Origin: Panagrolaimus kolymaensis
Lineage: Eukaryota > Nematoda > Chromadorea > Rhabditida > Panagrolaimidae
Length of the DNA: 64,000 bases
Direction of reading: 5' to 3'
Assembly (NCBI GenBank): GCA_028622995.1
Contig: JAJQJQ010000004.1
Location: 3,720,001-3,784,000, forward strand
The position numbers were made by a program, and so were the translations under genes. The notes under the pieces were generated by a model, which had not been told where the DNA came from, did not search any database, and saw nothing but the letters and a program-made list of their open reading frames with translations. Positions 1 to 11,920 of this stretch are shown piece by piece; the stretch's first letter is position 1; each line of letters starts with the position of its first letter.

Positions 1-1140
1 CGGTGTCGAAGATCTTTACCGTGAAGATTAGTGCCTTGATTTTCATTAGTTTATATGTATGTCAAATTTTAAATATGTATTGTAGGAATGGTCTCGAATA
101 AAGTCTTTTATTGAATTGTTTTGTAACACTAACATTTTTTCTTTTGTAAAAAATAATAACAGAAAGATGATGTGCTTTTAATTTGATACTTGACACATAC
201 AATCTTGTTGAAGTGGGAATAAAATGAAACTGATGCCGACGATAAAGTGCAAGCAGATGCAATACAAAATAAAGCTTGCGTAACGGTGTATCAAAAAAGA
301 AGGAAGCTTTCGATCTCATGTTATTGTTGTTTCAAAGTTGGTCCCTTGAATGAAATGAAAAGAAGAATAAGAAAAAAGTGGAAAGAAATAGAGCGGTTAT
401 TAGCCTTCGCCAAAGCTGCTTCGATAATCGAATCAAGTACGCGCAAGCCATGGCGGCTGTCGGTGGTTGTTGGCAATTGCTTGCTTGCTTTAAAAGAAGG
501 CGGGCATTTTTTTATTTTCTTTCGTTTTCTTTCATACTGTAACACATTTCTTTCTGCCATCATTGGTGAAGGAGGAAGACAACAGAATAAGGCAAAATGA
601 AAAAAATGAAAAAAGAAAAATTGTTTTTGCTTCTTGAATACATTCAGTTATACCGGCGGACGGCTAACAATGTTAGACTTATCCATTTAGGCTCATTTTT
701 GCCTTTGCTTTCTTTCGTGTTTTTTCTTCTCTGAGTGAATTTATTATATTTATCAAATTCAAGAAGGGTCTCCTTCTTCTTCCACCACTTTAGCCCCAAA
801 TTTTATACGAAGAAAAAATCCGTGACTCGTGTATGTCTGTGTTCATCTTTGATTTAATCATAAATAATAAAATACAGAGACAGAAAGAGCTTCACCACTC
901 CAACTGCTACAACTACTAAGTTATTGAAGAAACTAATCAAATCTACTCCTGTCGTTGGTAGACCTCTTCTTGGTGGTTGGGTGTGTTGTTGCTGTTGATT
1001 TGGTTAAATTATTATTCAAATAATAGCCACGAGAAAGAAGAAGAAGAGAAAATAAAATTAAAATAAAAAACAAAAGTGATTATTATTATTTGTTTACGCT
1101 GAGAAAGAAATAATAATAAAAACAAACAATTCCATTCCAA
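1..1140. other. Non-coding; upstream region of the homeobox gene
   Basis: No open frame here looks like a gene. An AATAAA near 96-101 could be the poly(A) signal of a plus-strand gene whose end lies left of the window, but no coding sequence can be assigned to bases 1-60. The rest is A/T-rich with purine and pyrimidine runs. It would contain the promoter and 5' UTR of the homeobox gene that starts at 1141. Confidence 0.5.
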
Positions 1141-4100
1141 ATGAGTTCCAATGATGATCCACAAAGTAATGGAACGCAAGGAGGAGGTAATAATGGTAAT
1201 AATATTGATGCTCATGTTGCAGCCGCTGCCGCTGCAGCTGTTGCCGCAGCACAGGTAAGTGATGTTCTTTTATTTCTTTGATAGCCTTAAAATTATCTTT
1301 TTTTGATCCATCTGGGTCTTTCGCACTTGAGGAAGGAAAGTATCTACAGATCGCAACCATTGGAATCTCCAACAAACAAAAAAATCCCAACAAATTTTTA
1401 TGTTTTTTAAAGCAAAAAAAAATTGTGCTCCGCCCCTATTATGCAAACCGAATAATGATAATTCACTTCCTCTGATTCGATTCATTTAGTAGTCTCCCCT
1501 CCCGTTTGTTGTGTTGCTCCTCCACTATTACTTGGGAGCGCAGAAAATTTGATTGATGAGCAAAAAAAGCAGAGAAAGAAAAAAATGCCTAAGGAAAACC
1601 AAATTACCATCATCAAATTTTGGCGTCAACCAATTCGATTTTTAAGCTTTCATAAAAAAATATACACAAACATCTGAGGTCTGAGGTACACATACATACA
1701 TTGATATTTATTTATTTATTCTTTTGGTGCAAAAATGAAAGGAGGATGAAGCTTTGGGATGAGAAGAGAGAAGCGTTAATTTGTTTGTGATAATGTGATT
1801 ATGCGCGACCTAATGTAATCCGACTTTTTAAGGCTTTGAAAAAAGAAAGAGGAGGAGCTATGATCCTCATTCTTTCTTCTTTTTTTTCTGTTAAATAAGT
1901 TTAAATAATTGTATATCCGGAGTCAACATAACAAAGTCATCTCTTTCTCATTTTTCTTAGTTAACAAAATTTTAAAGCTTTGAAGGCAGTCGTTGCCATT
2001 TTCTATTTTTTTTTTTAAACTTTGGGATGATTTTTTGAAAAAATGAAAATTGTCTCAGATTAAGGTTTCTCTAATCCGCCCTCGATCTGGTATTCCTTTT
2101 TTTCTTCTTCGTCGATCATCACTAGCCCATCTGAATGGATGGATGGAAAAGTCAGCATGAAGTAAGAAAGCAAATTGGCGCCAGCTGTCTTTCTTCTTCA
2201 TCTTCCACACAAAATCCAGGGATGGCCCTTTTCGCGCAATTTTTTGTTTTGTTTCTTTCGATAAACTAACTCATCACCACTTGTTTTACTGAATAATGAA
2301 CTAAATCATTTTTGAATGACTTTTTAAGGACTCCCCTTTTTTGTCGTGTTCTTAAGGAAACAATTAATAATGACTCTAAATTCTTGTTTTTGCTTCAAAA
2401 CAAAACAACGGGAAGCAACAAGAAAAAATTAGGCATATCCAATAAAACTAGCGCAACTTGGACACCTCTTTTTTGCAATCAGAGTTTCATTTTTGAATTC
2501 ATTATTGCTTTTTTTTATTTATGTTTAGTGAAAAAGAATTCGAAAATATTATTAAAAAAGGGAAATATTGACATCAATGTTTATGTGTTACTGTTGCTTC
2601 TTTTTATAAACTTATCCATTCAATTTGTTTTTTCAAACCTTGAGCTTAAATTTTTTGTCCTTATCTACTTCTTTTGGGAATACTGTATTTATCTTTACTT
2701 TTTATTTAACTTTTGTCTATCACCTTTGAATTGCCTTAAACACAAGCATTATTAAACACGAAACTTCTTACGTTTCACTTTAAAATGCAGCTCATTCTTT
2801 CTCTAAAAACTTTATTGTTTTTATTTTATTTTTTTGACATTGCCATTTTATTAAATCTTAGCTTTGGAGACCTTTCTTTTCTTCTTCTTTCATCCAGCTT
2901 TAACATAATCGTTAAGAAGCATTTGAAGCAAGGTCGAAGAAGTAGCAGCAGCAACGAACGAACGTTTTCCATCCATCCTAAATTGGCGCATTAAGTAGCT
3001 AAAAGAAGAAGCAAACGATGCAATTTGCTATAATATCGACGCGAAACAAAAGCCACCAACAATCCAATCCAATTCAAAAGTGCTAATTATCGTCGTTGTG
3101 TTATTAGGCTGCTTATGTAAATTTTCACACCTCGATGAATAATAAATGACGACGACGACGACAATTTTTTTGGTCATCGAAATCGTTGCTTTTTTTTGGA
3201 TCCTACATTTTTTGTTCAATAATTTTTAGCTTTTTGAAAACTTTAAAAATGTTTGGAATTTAAATTTATCGAAGAAATCTTTTTTTAAACTTTTTTTTCA
3301 TCAAAAACTTGCATTATTTTCCTTCTCTTCTTTTTTTGCGTCATTTTGCATTTCCTCAAAAAGCATTAAGAAAACAGCAGCTACCGTAACCTCTCTCCCC
3401 TTTCTTCTTCGTCAACACAAAAAAAGAAAAGAAAATAGAAAATAGAAAAAAAGCTAAAAGCTAGTGAAAGAAAGGAACAACACATTATTCGTATTCATTA
3501 GGCTTAAAGTTTCGTTCCTTTAACAAAAAAAAGCAGCTCTTAGAATAGAAAAAAGTAAAAAACCCATAAAAATACCGTATCATTTTTTTATTATCATTTT
3601 GTAGCACATTTCTTTTTAAATGACGCATTTGCAATTTTTTTTATCCTTTTTTACTTTTTAAATTAACGATCTTTTTTCGTACTGTAAATATTACGAATTT
3701 TAAAAATTGTACGATGATGATTATTTCAATTTAATTTTTTTTTGTTTTTTAGTTTCAGTTTCAAGATTTAAAGCCAAAAGATTTTCCACAATCAATCGCA
3801 GATTTTACTTATTATCCTGGTGGATTAGATGTATCATCAGCAGTTGGTTCTTCCATTGGTAAGTTCATTTATAACAAAAACACAAAATTTTTCTCATTTG
3901 TTGGCCTTGATTATTTTGTTAAGTTTCAACATTTTAACAAAACTAATCCATTTTTTAAACAAATCCCATAAATATTTTCAGTTTTGTAGTTATCCTTTAA
4001 CTTTAATTCCATTTTTTTAAACATTTTTTGAACTTACAAATAAATTGTGTGTAATTTGATCCAAAAGCGATCGGATACAATTAATTTGCAAACAATAATC

Positions 4101-5157
4101 ATCTCAAAAACAGATGATGCGAGACGACGACGAACCAAACTATAATTAACTTCTCGAATATTTTTTCTCCTCTTCCATCAATTATTTCTTTTCTCTTATT
4201 TTTTTTTTAAAATTTCAAAAAACTGTGCATCATCCCTTTCACTTTTCCAGATCTTTCTGATGGAGCCTTTAAAAAACTTAAAACGGATTCCCTCGTTGGT
4301 AATGGACTTGGAACACATTTTGGTGGTGGAATGGGTGGAGGACCACCAACTCCAGCTCGAAGAAGGCATCGAACAACCTTTACTCAAGAGCAATTAGCTG
4401 AACTTGATAATGCTTTTCAAAAATCTCATTATCCTGATATTTATGCTCGAGAAGAATTAGCACGAATTACAAAATTAAATGAAGCTAGAATTCAAGTAAG
4501 ATTTTTGAAAAAATGTTGCATTGCAAATGTCGCAAACTTTGAGCTTGATAAATCAAAAGCCATGATTAAAAAACTTGTAAAGTAAATTTTTTTTGGACGT
4601 CTTTATTTCTGTGTTTGTAAAATCTTGATTATCTAAATCTTATCTCCACCCAAAAAACAAAAACTAGAAATCCTTGGTCCTTTTGAAGCATACTTTTCCA
4701 TACCATTTTATAGAAACATGTAACATGTTTTAACTTTCTAACCACAATTATTTTTTGCCTCTTCCAGGTGTGGTTTCAAAACCGCAGAGCAAAACATCGA
4801 AAGCAAGAAAAGCAACTTCAAAAAGGTGTTCAACATTTTGGTGGAGGTCATTCAGGTGCACTCAATGTTGCCGCCGCTGCATCCCTAAATGCCATGAGAC
4901 CAACTTATCCAACTATGAGTCAACGAGCAACAGATATGTGGTCTTCATATTCTCCATATCCAATGTCTCGTCCCATGGGTTATCCAACTACCACTTCAAT
5001 GCAATATGGTGCAGCGGCTGCCAGCGCTTTTGGTTCTATGTCTAATCAAGGCATTCAATTTGCTGATAGTGAAGATATTTATCGATCACTACAACGTTCA
5101 CAGCAACAAGCTGCTGCAGCTGCGGCGGCTCCATTGCAATATCAAAATAATCTTTAA
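1141..5157 (+). CDS. unc-42: Paired-like homeodomain transcription factor, UNC-42/PROP1 type
   Basis: Four exons: 1141-1254, 3753-3858 (or 3759-3858), 4251-4495 and 4768-5157, giving about 284 residues. The N-terminus is short and ends in a poly-alanine run. The homeodomain (about residues 94-153) opens with [13 protein letters not shown] and contains [20 protein letters not shown], then [17 protein letters not shown]. The intron between IQ and VWFQNRR, at homeodomain position 46/47, is a common site in paired-class genes. Position 50 is Gln (WFQNRR). There is no paired domain. The C-terminus has Met/Tyr/Pro-rich and poly-Ala stretches. In Caenorhabditis elegans, unc-42 specifies command interneuron identity; orthology is inferred from the homeodomain and was not tested against PROP1 or other Q50 paired-like genes. 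Class confidence is high; the symbol is less sure. Confidence 0.85.
1255..3752 (+). other. Long first intron of the homeobox gene
   Basis: A roughly 2.5 kb intron runs from GTAAGT at 1255 to TTTTAG at 3752. Most other introns in the window are near 50 bp. It contains no credible exon, though several long but low-complexity open frames occur (for example 2312-2755). First introns of this size in nematode transcription-factor genes often hold enhancers; no specific binding site is claimed. The acceptor is double: TTTTAG at 3752 and TTTCAG at 3758, 6 bp apart and in the same frame. Confidence 0.7.
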
Positions 5158-5492
5158 AAAGCGATGAACCATTTTGGTTTATTTATGAAGAAATATGAGC
5201 TTTCGAGTCACCAGTGATCTCAAACAAAAAAATTTACAATCTCAGTCAACTTTTTTATTATTAACGAAATGTTTTTATGATCTCCAATTTTGAATGTTTT
5301 ATTGAATGTAAAAAACTAATAATTTTTTGTTTATAAATACAGTAATTAATAATGATTGCTATAATACAAATACAACAAGGCAACGCATTAATAAATAATC
5401 TCAAAACAAAATATTCAAAAGATTTAATGATTTTTTTAAAGTATTATTGCACATCTTTAAACTTAAAATTTGGAGGTTCATCGTCGTTAGGT
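5158..5492. other. Convergent 3' ends, non-coding
   Basis: The gap between the stop of the homeobox gene (+) and the stop of the secreted-protein gene (-) holds their 3' UTRs. No other gene is supported; the plus-strand open frame over 5352-5588 is a shadow of the minus-strand exon. Confidence 0.5.
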
Positions 5493-6519
5493 TTAAAAAA
5501 TGACATCGCCAACGATTCGAGTTTTAACTCCATCGGTGCCACGTTTTTGTCGTCGATTTTCATTGATGCATTTATCATTGTTAGTTAAAACGAAACCGGG
5601 ATAACAAAAGAATGCTTCTTCAAACCACATGGAAGGTGAAGGTTTTCCAAGAATTTTTAAAGCATTGGTATATTGGAAAATGCCACCACGAAGTCCGATT
5701 TGAATCACGCCAAAAACAGTGGAAGTTGCATCAACGTTTGTGTTTCGAATGGGGTCTCTGAAAAAAGGAAAAATAAAAATAAGCAATAACAACGCAAGTT
5801 TTAGATTTGATAATTTAGAAAACTACCAATGATTAGAAATAAAAAACAGAATTACAGCGGTTAAGGTAAGAGCTTGAAGCCAAATGTACTCCAAAAGTAA
5901 AGCAATCGAAAATAAAATTTAACAAGAATTTTTTGTTTGAAGAAACTTGTATTGTGTAAAAAGGAAATGAAGCAAACGTAAAATGTCAAAAATATTTGTT
6001 AGCTAATAATTAACTCAATAATATTTATTACAGTATAAAACCCAAACAGCCAGCATTTTTATTTTAGTTATTGATTTAAAAATCTCGCTAAATTTTTCTT
6101 GTTCAAAGCAAAGCAATAAATTTAATTAAATTTATTTTTAACAAAGTCATACACTTATTTCATCCTTACCTGTTAGCAATAAATGTGGCATTAATTCGAT
6201 AAAAATTATCTCGTACTATTTCTCCAGTAACTTGAAGTTGGCCACAATCCATATCCTTTTTAGGACTATTATCTTCCATTTTATCACAAATTTTCCAATG
6301 TTTATCAATAAATCTTAATGAAGCTAACACGGATTTTCTCATAAGTGAAGTCCATTTTGTATAATGATTTATTTTTCGAACTTCAGCATTGGGATAATCA
6401 ATTTGAAATCGAACAATTCGAACGGCAGAAGTTTTTTCAGCTAACGAATGTTGAGAATAGGATAAATCAAAAAATCCTCCAATTAAAATAAAAATCACAA
6501 AAATTCTTTTAATTTTCAT
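5493..6519 (-). CDS. Secreted protein of unknown function with a possible furin site
   Basis: Two exons, 6519-6170 and 5757-5493, encode 204 residues. The first about 22 residues form a signal peptide (MKIKRIFVIFILIGGFF then YSQ). Cysteines lie at KICDK, DCGQ, FFCYPG and DKCIN, enough for two disulphides. Near the C-terminus NENRRQKRG is a dibasic, furin-like cleavage motif that would release a 15-residue tail starting GTDGVKTR. There are no membrane segments after the signal and no known domain is recognised. It lacks the features of the nematode transthyretin-like family. The 412 bp intron is longer than is typical here. Role unknown. Confidence 0.75.
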
Positions 6520-7436
6520 TTATAAAATTAAAACGGATTATATAAAACTGAAAAAATAAGAAGAGGAAAAGAGGATAAACGTGTAACTGAGCCGTCTGGA
6601 TTTTGGAAGAAGAAAAAAAACACAGCAAGTAGCGGTTTAGTTTATGCATGATCTGAAGCGGCGGCGGCTATCCTCCTATGATCCATGTTCTCTTCCGAGT
6701 CTTCTCTCTGTCATTTTTTGAAAAAGTGAAAATATATCCATCACCAACCACACGCTAGAGACAGGTTTCTGTGGTTTGAATAATCAAAAGTGGATAGAAT
6801 AACGATGAATAGGAGAGAAGAATAATCGTTCCACCTCGACATTCACTTTTTTGCAGCATCAAAATATGTTAAACAAAAAAGAAACAATTGCAAAGAAAAT
6901 ATGCAATTAGCAAATTAAACTTTAAAAAATTATGCAAACAATATCCCCATTTTTATCTTGTAAAACTCCTTTAGAAATTTTAAAGAATCTTTCTTTTTCA
7001 AAACTTTTTGTTGCATTTTATCAAAGGCTTTATAAACTAAATTTCTGACTTGAAATATAATTCTTAAAAGCTTATATCTTCTTTTAATAAAGCTGTCACA
7101 ATTAAAAGTCCAGATATTTTTCGAGAGTAGTTTTAGCTATTTCCTGCTTCCATGGATCCATGGACATACAACAGCTGTTAACATAATAAAATGAATAAAG
7201 TGCGGCCTCGTTGCAAGAAAAAAAGGATGCCAAAAGCTAGTAATGGCAAAGATGGATGTAAACAAACAAAAGCTTTCAGTCATCGATAAAAGCAACTATT
7301 CACCTTTCAATTAAAAAAATTCTAATATTGTATTGAATTTATCGTTAGTAAAAATTTAATCAGAGAAACTTATTTTTTTAAGGTTTGAAAAAATTTGCCG
7401 AATATTAAATTAATAAAATCCCTTGAAGCTTTTCAG
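6520..7436. other. Intergenic, divergent promoters
   Basis: A 0.9 kb gap separates two divergently transcribed genes. It is AT-rich with a short GCGGCGGCGG run near 6659. No gene is supported. Confidence 0.4.
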
Positions 7437-7439
7437 AAA

Positions 7440-8531
7440 ATGGAAGAATTTAAAAAAGAAACATATATTCTCGAAGATAAAAATGAAGATGCAATTAAAA
7501 TTACACAAACTACTGCAGATTTGAATCAAGATGACTTCCATATCGTTGAAACTGATACATTTTTATTAATTTCTGATTTGGACGATCAAAATGAGAGCAA
7601 GCTAAATCCCGAGGATGTGAGGATGAATATGGATTATTATCAAACTTTGCTTCAATCAAAATTGAATCGAAAAAAGGAACTTCAAAAACTATTACAACGA
7701 TTTTGCGGAATATTGTGGCTTGGCAGAATTATTAGAAATTTAGCAAAATTGCAATGTGAAAAAGTTATAAAAGCTTATGAAACTGAATTATCAAAATCTG
7801 TTGGTTTACTCAAAAACGTTGAATGTTTGGATCAAAAAGCTGATGCCATCGAAATTAAAACCACAAAAGAGGATATTATAAAGTTGAGAGAAAAACTTGA
7901 CTCAATTTATTTTGCGAAAAAATTAAACTTTGGACTTGCGAAAACTAATGATTACGATATTCAAACAGAATCATTCCTGCATAGTTTTAAAGAACTATCA
8001 AACGATAATGATATTTACAAAAAGCTAGCAGCCGTAGAAAATGAATGCAATAATTTAGAAATTATGAATTCCCAACTTACGAATAAAATAATTATGGCTG
8101 TGTCAGAATTCAAAGAAATGAATGATGCAATTCTTGATTTTAAAGATCTCCTGCGGGAACGACGGTTTAAAAAAGCAAGAGAATTAAGAGAAAAACATTA
8201 TAAAGAAAGGAGGGAATCACTTGAAAAGCGTATGAAAAAAAGAAGGGAATCGCAAGAAAGACATTTCAAAGAAAAGAATGAAGCATATGAAAGAACAATG
8301 CTCAAGTTAGATGAAGAACAGAAAAGAAGAGCAGAAACATTAAAAGAAACTGAGAAACTCCTACTTAAATTCGAGAACCTTCATCAACATCAATATAATA
8401 ATTCAGCTGGTAATCGTTTGAAAAAGGATAAATTTAATACCAAATATGAAGAAGATAAATTTATTGCAACTGTAATAGCAGTGCTCATGGCTATAGCTCT
8501 TATTGTATTGTTAATAATGGTTTTAGTTTAA
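7440..8531 (+). CDS. Tail-anchored coiled-coil protein, paralogue of the 10703 gene
   Basis: A single exon of 363 residues from ATG 7440. TTTCAG ends at 7436, three bases before the ATG, which is where a spliced leader would be added; the frame open upstream to 7395 has only a TTG and is therefore not used. Residues about 70-150 form a basic helical block (LNRKKELQKLL, FCGILWLGRIIRNLAKLQ). A long charged coiled coil follows from about residue 235 (REKHYKERRESLEKRMKKRR). The last 22-23 residues are purely hydrophobic (FIATVIAVLMAIALIVLL), so the protein is probably tail-anchored, facing the cytosol. No named family is recognised. A 233 bp segment is almost identical to its paralogue. Confidence 0.75.
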   Translation: MEEFKKETYILEDKNEDAIKITQTTADLNQDDFHIVETDTFLLISDLDDQNESKLNPEDVRMNMDYYQTLLQSKLNRKKELQKLLQRFCGILWLGRIIRNLAKLQCEKVIKAYETELSKSVGLLKNVECLDQKADAIEIKTTKEDIIKLREKLDSIYFAKKLNFGLAKTNDYDIQTESFLHSFKELSNDNDIYKKLAAVENECNNLEIMNSQLTNKIIMAVSEFKEMNDAILDFKDLLRERRFKKARELREKHYKERRESLEKRMKKRRESQERHFKEKNEAYERTMLKLDEEQKRRAETLKETEKLLLKFENLHQHQYNNSAGNRLKKDKFNTKYEEDKFIATVIAVLMAIALIVLLIMVLV

Positions 8532-8942
8532 ATACCTTCAAGCGCTGACTTTAAAAAGACAAAAATAAAGTTATTAAATTCCGTTAAAAAATTGTAAACA
8601 TCAAACAGAATTCGCAAAGCAAAAAATTTAACATAGATTTAGAAAAAGTCAGAGAATAAAGTTAACGGATTTGAAAGAAAACAATCCATAAGCATGAAAT
8701 AATAAATCTCTTGAAATTAACTAAATCTTTCTGCAAAAGTTTCAAATAATCATCCACAAGGTAATGGTCAAAAAGCCTTTCCCAAAGGAAGTGTAAAAAA
8801 TGCCCTCAAAAAGGTAAAAATGCGGGAGAGATAAAAGTGAAGAGCGAGCAAATGTGAAATTTTTTTCATCAAAGTTTCAGTTCAATCTTCTTTTTTTTCT
8901 TCAAGCTTCTTAGATTCTTCCTTCTTTTTTGTTTGTGAAAAA
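8532..8942. other. Intergenic with candidate trans-splice acceptor
   Basis: No gene is seen. TTTCAG ending at 8880 and TTCTTAG near 8913 precede the DGAT2-family start at 8943 and are candidate spliced-leader acceptors. Confidence 0.35.
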
Positions 8943-10197
8943 ATGGCGACGACGATTACGGAAACAACAGAAGAATATGAAATCAATTCGAATATTATTG
9001 AAAGGCCTCCACAATCAAAAACGTCAACAACCATCCCAAAATTAGAAATTGTCAAACAACGTCTTCATAAAACTCTTCAATTGGCTGCTGTAATTCACTA
9101 TGTCTTTGTATGGGTTCTTCTTCCAATCATGTCAATGTGGATTCCATTTTATATTCTCTTTGGTACTCCTCTTTGGTGGACGATGATTCTTTATTCTGGA
9201 TGGTATATCTACGACTTTCGAACACCTGCAAAAGGTTCAAGAAAATCTGTGAGTCTCTTTCATTACTTTCATTTCCATTTCTCACATTTGATGTTTTAGG
9301 ATTTTTATCGTCGAGCAAGAATCTGGAACTATTTGGCTGATTACTTTCCCATCAAACTTGTTAAAACTGCTGAACTACCACCTGATCAAAATTATATTCT
9401 TGGGTATGTATTTCATTCTTTTCACTTTTATCATCTTTCATCCTTTCTCTTTTTTAGATGTCATCCACATGGAGTATTCAGCATTGGAGCTTTCACATCA
9501 TTTTGCACAGAAGCAACGAACTTTTCACAACTTTATCCTGGTCTCAATTCAACGATATTAACTCTCAATGGTCAATTCTATTTCCCTTTTCGACGTGAAA
9601 TTGGTGAATTTCTTGGTGGATGTGAATCAAGTCGTGAATCTTTAACTTATCTCCTCAAAAATCCTGGAAAAGGTCGTCTCATTGGTATCGTCGTTGGTGG
9701 AGCTGAAGAAGCTTTGGATGCTGCACCTGGTACTCATAATCTTCACATCAATGATCGTCGTGGGTTTTGCAAATTTGCTCTTCAATTTGGGTATGTCTTC
9801 TTTTATTTATGGTCCTTTTATTGTTTATTCCATTTTCAGTGCTCATCTTGTTCCATCATACAGCTTTGGTGAAAATGATTACTATGATCAAACTAATCCA
9901 AATCCTCGTGGTTCTCGTCTTCGCAATGTTCAAACATGGATCAAAAAGAAGTTTGGTTTCTGTCCTCCATTTTTCTGTGGTCGTGGTGTTTTCTCGTCTT
10001 CTTCTGGCTTACTTCCATATCGTCGACCAGTCACAACCGTCGTTGGTGCTTCAATCCCTGTTGAAAAAGTTCCTGAACCAACTGATGAAGAAGTTCAAAG
10101 CCTTCATGAAAAATATTGTCAAGCTTTGGATAGCCTCTTTGAACAACACAAAGCTGATTATGGTATTGAAGAATCTGTTCATTTAACTTATTGGTAA
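8943..10197 (+). CDS. Diacylglycerol O-acyltransferase 2 family (DGAT2/MOGAT)
   Basis: Four exons, 8943-9248, 9300-9403, 9458-9790 and 9840-10197, encode 366 residues, the usual DGAT2 length. Two adjacent hydrophobic segments (about residues 46-85) match the membrane hairpin of the family. The catalytic HPHG motif follows as GCHPHGVFS, then FPFRREIGEFLGG, the GGAEEAL segment, RRGFCKFAL and SFGEND. The C-terminus ends LTYW. The family transfers acyl-CoA to mono- or diacylglycerol at the endoplasmic reticulum to make triacylglycerol. Nematodes carry several paralogues, so DGAT versus MGAT or wax-synthase specificity cannot be decided here. AATAAA at 10295-10300 is its poly(A) signal. Confidence 0.95.
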
Positions 10198-10702
10198 CTT
10201 CTCGACCTTTGTATATGTATTAACATTTTGTCATTTTCTTGTACTGTATTTTTTGTGTACCTATGTATGTATTTATTAACATGTAGTATTTACCAATAAA
10301 TATTTATTTCTTTGATTTTTTGGGATGAATTCACAATACATATAGTAATTAAACAGGTGGATATTTATTTTAAGCTAGAAATATGGAAATTTTTGTTTTT
10401 ATTAAGGTGTGTATTAAAATTGACAAAACATACAACATTTATGAATATCCATCCGTTCTTAATAAAAACTAAAAAGTGTCTTCTTTCCAAGAAAAAAAAA
10501 ATCCAAAAAAAGCGGTGACAAGAATATAAACAAGCAAATGATGTCATTAATAAAATTTGTATTTGATTTTCGATAATATAAAAAATATAATCTCGTGATA
10601 TTGTTTTGAAGAAGTTTCCTAATTAATGAATGTTAAATTCTATTTATTTTTTTTATCAAATTTATTAAAGGTTGAAAAACCAGTAATTTAAAATTTAAAA
10701 AA
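10198..10702. other. 3' UTR and intergenic spacer
   Basis: Holds the DGAT2 3' UTR with AATAAA at 10295-10300. The remainder is AT-rich spacer before the second coiled-coil gene. No gene is seen. Confidence 0.5.
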
Positions 10703-11356
10703 ATGGAAAAATTTAAAGAATATTATATTCCGTTTGGTAAAAATGACGAAGTCACTTCATTATTTCATGAAATTGCAGAAGAAAAGCCCTTAAATGAGGA
10801 TGGGTTAAAAATGATTGAAGTTGATTCATTTTTAATTATTTCTAATTTCAATAACCAAAAAGAGGATGAAATTAAAAAAGACAATATCCCCAAGCTCGAA
10901 AACGACCTTATTTATTACAAATTTTTGCTTCAATCAAAATTGAATCGAAAAAAGGAACTTCAAAAACTATTACAACGATTTTGCCGAATATTGTGGCTTG
11001 GCAGAATTATTAGAAATTTAGCAAAATTGCAATGTGAAAAGGTTATAAAAACTTATGAAACTGAATTATCAAAACCTGTTGGTTTACTCAAAAACGTTGA
11101 ATGTTTGGATCAAAAAGCTGATGCCATCGAAATTAAAACCACAAAAGAGGATATTAAAATATGGAAAGAAAAATTGTATTCGGTTAACTATGGCATAAAA
11201 ACAAATCCCGATAATGCGAAAAGTTTCAATCAAAACTATGACCCAGATGGAATTTTCGATGAAGCAGCTAAGTTCAATGAAGCTTTAAAACATACGAATT
11301 ATTTCAAGACTTTAATAAAAATTAAAAAAGAATGCGAAAGTTTGGAAAAAATCTGA
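10703..11356 (+). CDS. Shortened coiled-coil paralogue lacking the tail anchor
   Basis: A single exon of 217 residues, MEKFKEYYIPFG to the stop at 11354-11356. It aligns with the 7440 gene from the DSFLIIS region onward. Residues about 75-151 are almost identical to the paralogue (LNRKKELQKLLQRFC, GRIIRNLAKLQCEKVI, VECLDQKADAIEIK), while flanking residues are only loosely similar. It ends at KKECESLEKI, about where the paralogue's long charged coiled coil begins, so the coiled-coil rod and the membrane anchor are absent. No in-frame continuation of the missing part is recognisable downstream. It could be a functional short form or a truncated copy. Confidence 0.65.
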   Translation: MEKFKEYYIPFGKNDEVTSLFHEIAEEKPLNEDGLKMIEVDSFLIISNFNNQKEDEIKKDNIPKLENDLIYYKFLLQSKLNRKKELQKLLQRFCRILWLGRIIRNLAKLQCEKVIKTYETELSKPVGLLKNVECLDQKADAIEIKTTKEDIKIWKEKLYSVNYGIKTNPDNAKSFNQNYDPDGIFDEAAKFNEALKHTNYFKTLIKIKKECESLEKI

Positions 11357-11920
11357 ATAATAATCTTATGACTCTGTATACACATTAATGGTTTCCTTTT
11401 GTTTCTTTATTTTCTGATTCAAAAAAGGTATTTTGGATATCGGAAATCAAAAAAATCAATAGATTGGAGAAATTATGGATGCATTGAGTTTATGAATTCG
11501 TAAGTAATTTTTGAATAAGATTAAATAAAAAATGTATGTGCATTGATTGATTCGTACAAAAAGTTGGCATAACTCATTTTCTTTTGAAACATTGTTTTGA
11601 AATCTTCATTCTCCTCGTGTATCCAGAAATTCAATGTTCATCTGAAAATCGCATTGTCCATTGAAAGTTTTATTGCTAGTTTCAAATTTACTTTAAATTT
11701 GTCATGATTATGAGTGAATGCTTTTGCTTGATTTGCGCCTCCAAAAAATCGACTAACAAAAAAGGTAATAAATAAGAATGGTTATGACTCAACAATAATA
11801 GTATCAAAGATAAGAATCAAGAAACTTTAATACAATAAAAAACAAAGGAAAAAGTGTTAAAAAAGAATACAATTTATTGATGTTACCCAAAAATACATAA
11901 TAAAATCAAAATGAAGAAAA
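11357..11920. other. Intergenic
   Basis: About 560 bp between a plus-strand stop and the 3' end of the minus-strand kinase remnant. No gene or structured repeat is seen. Confidence 0.4.

Noticed and set aside
2312..2755. 147-codon open frame in the homeobox intron
   Set aside because: Phe/Leu/Asn-rich translation of poly-T sequence, lying inside a well-supported intron.
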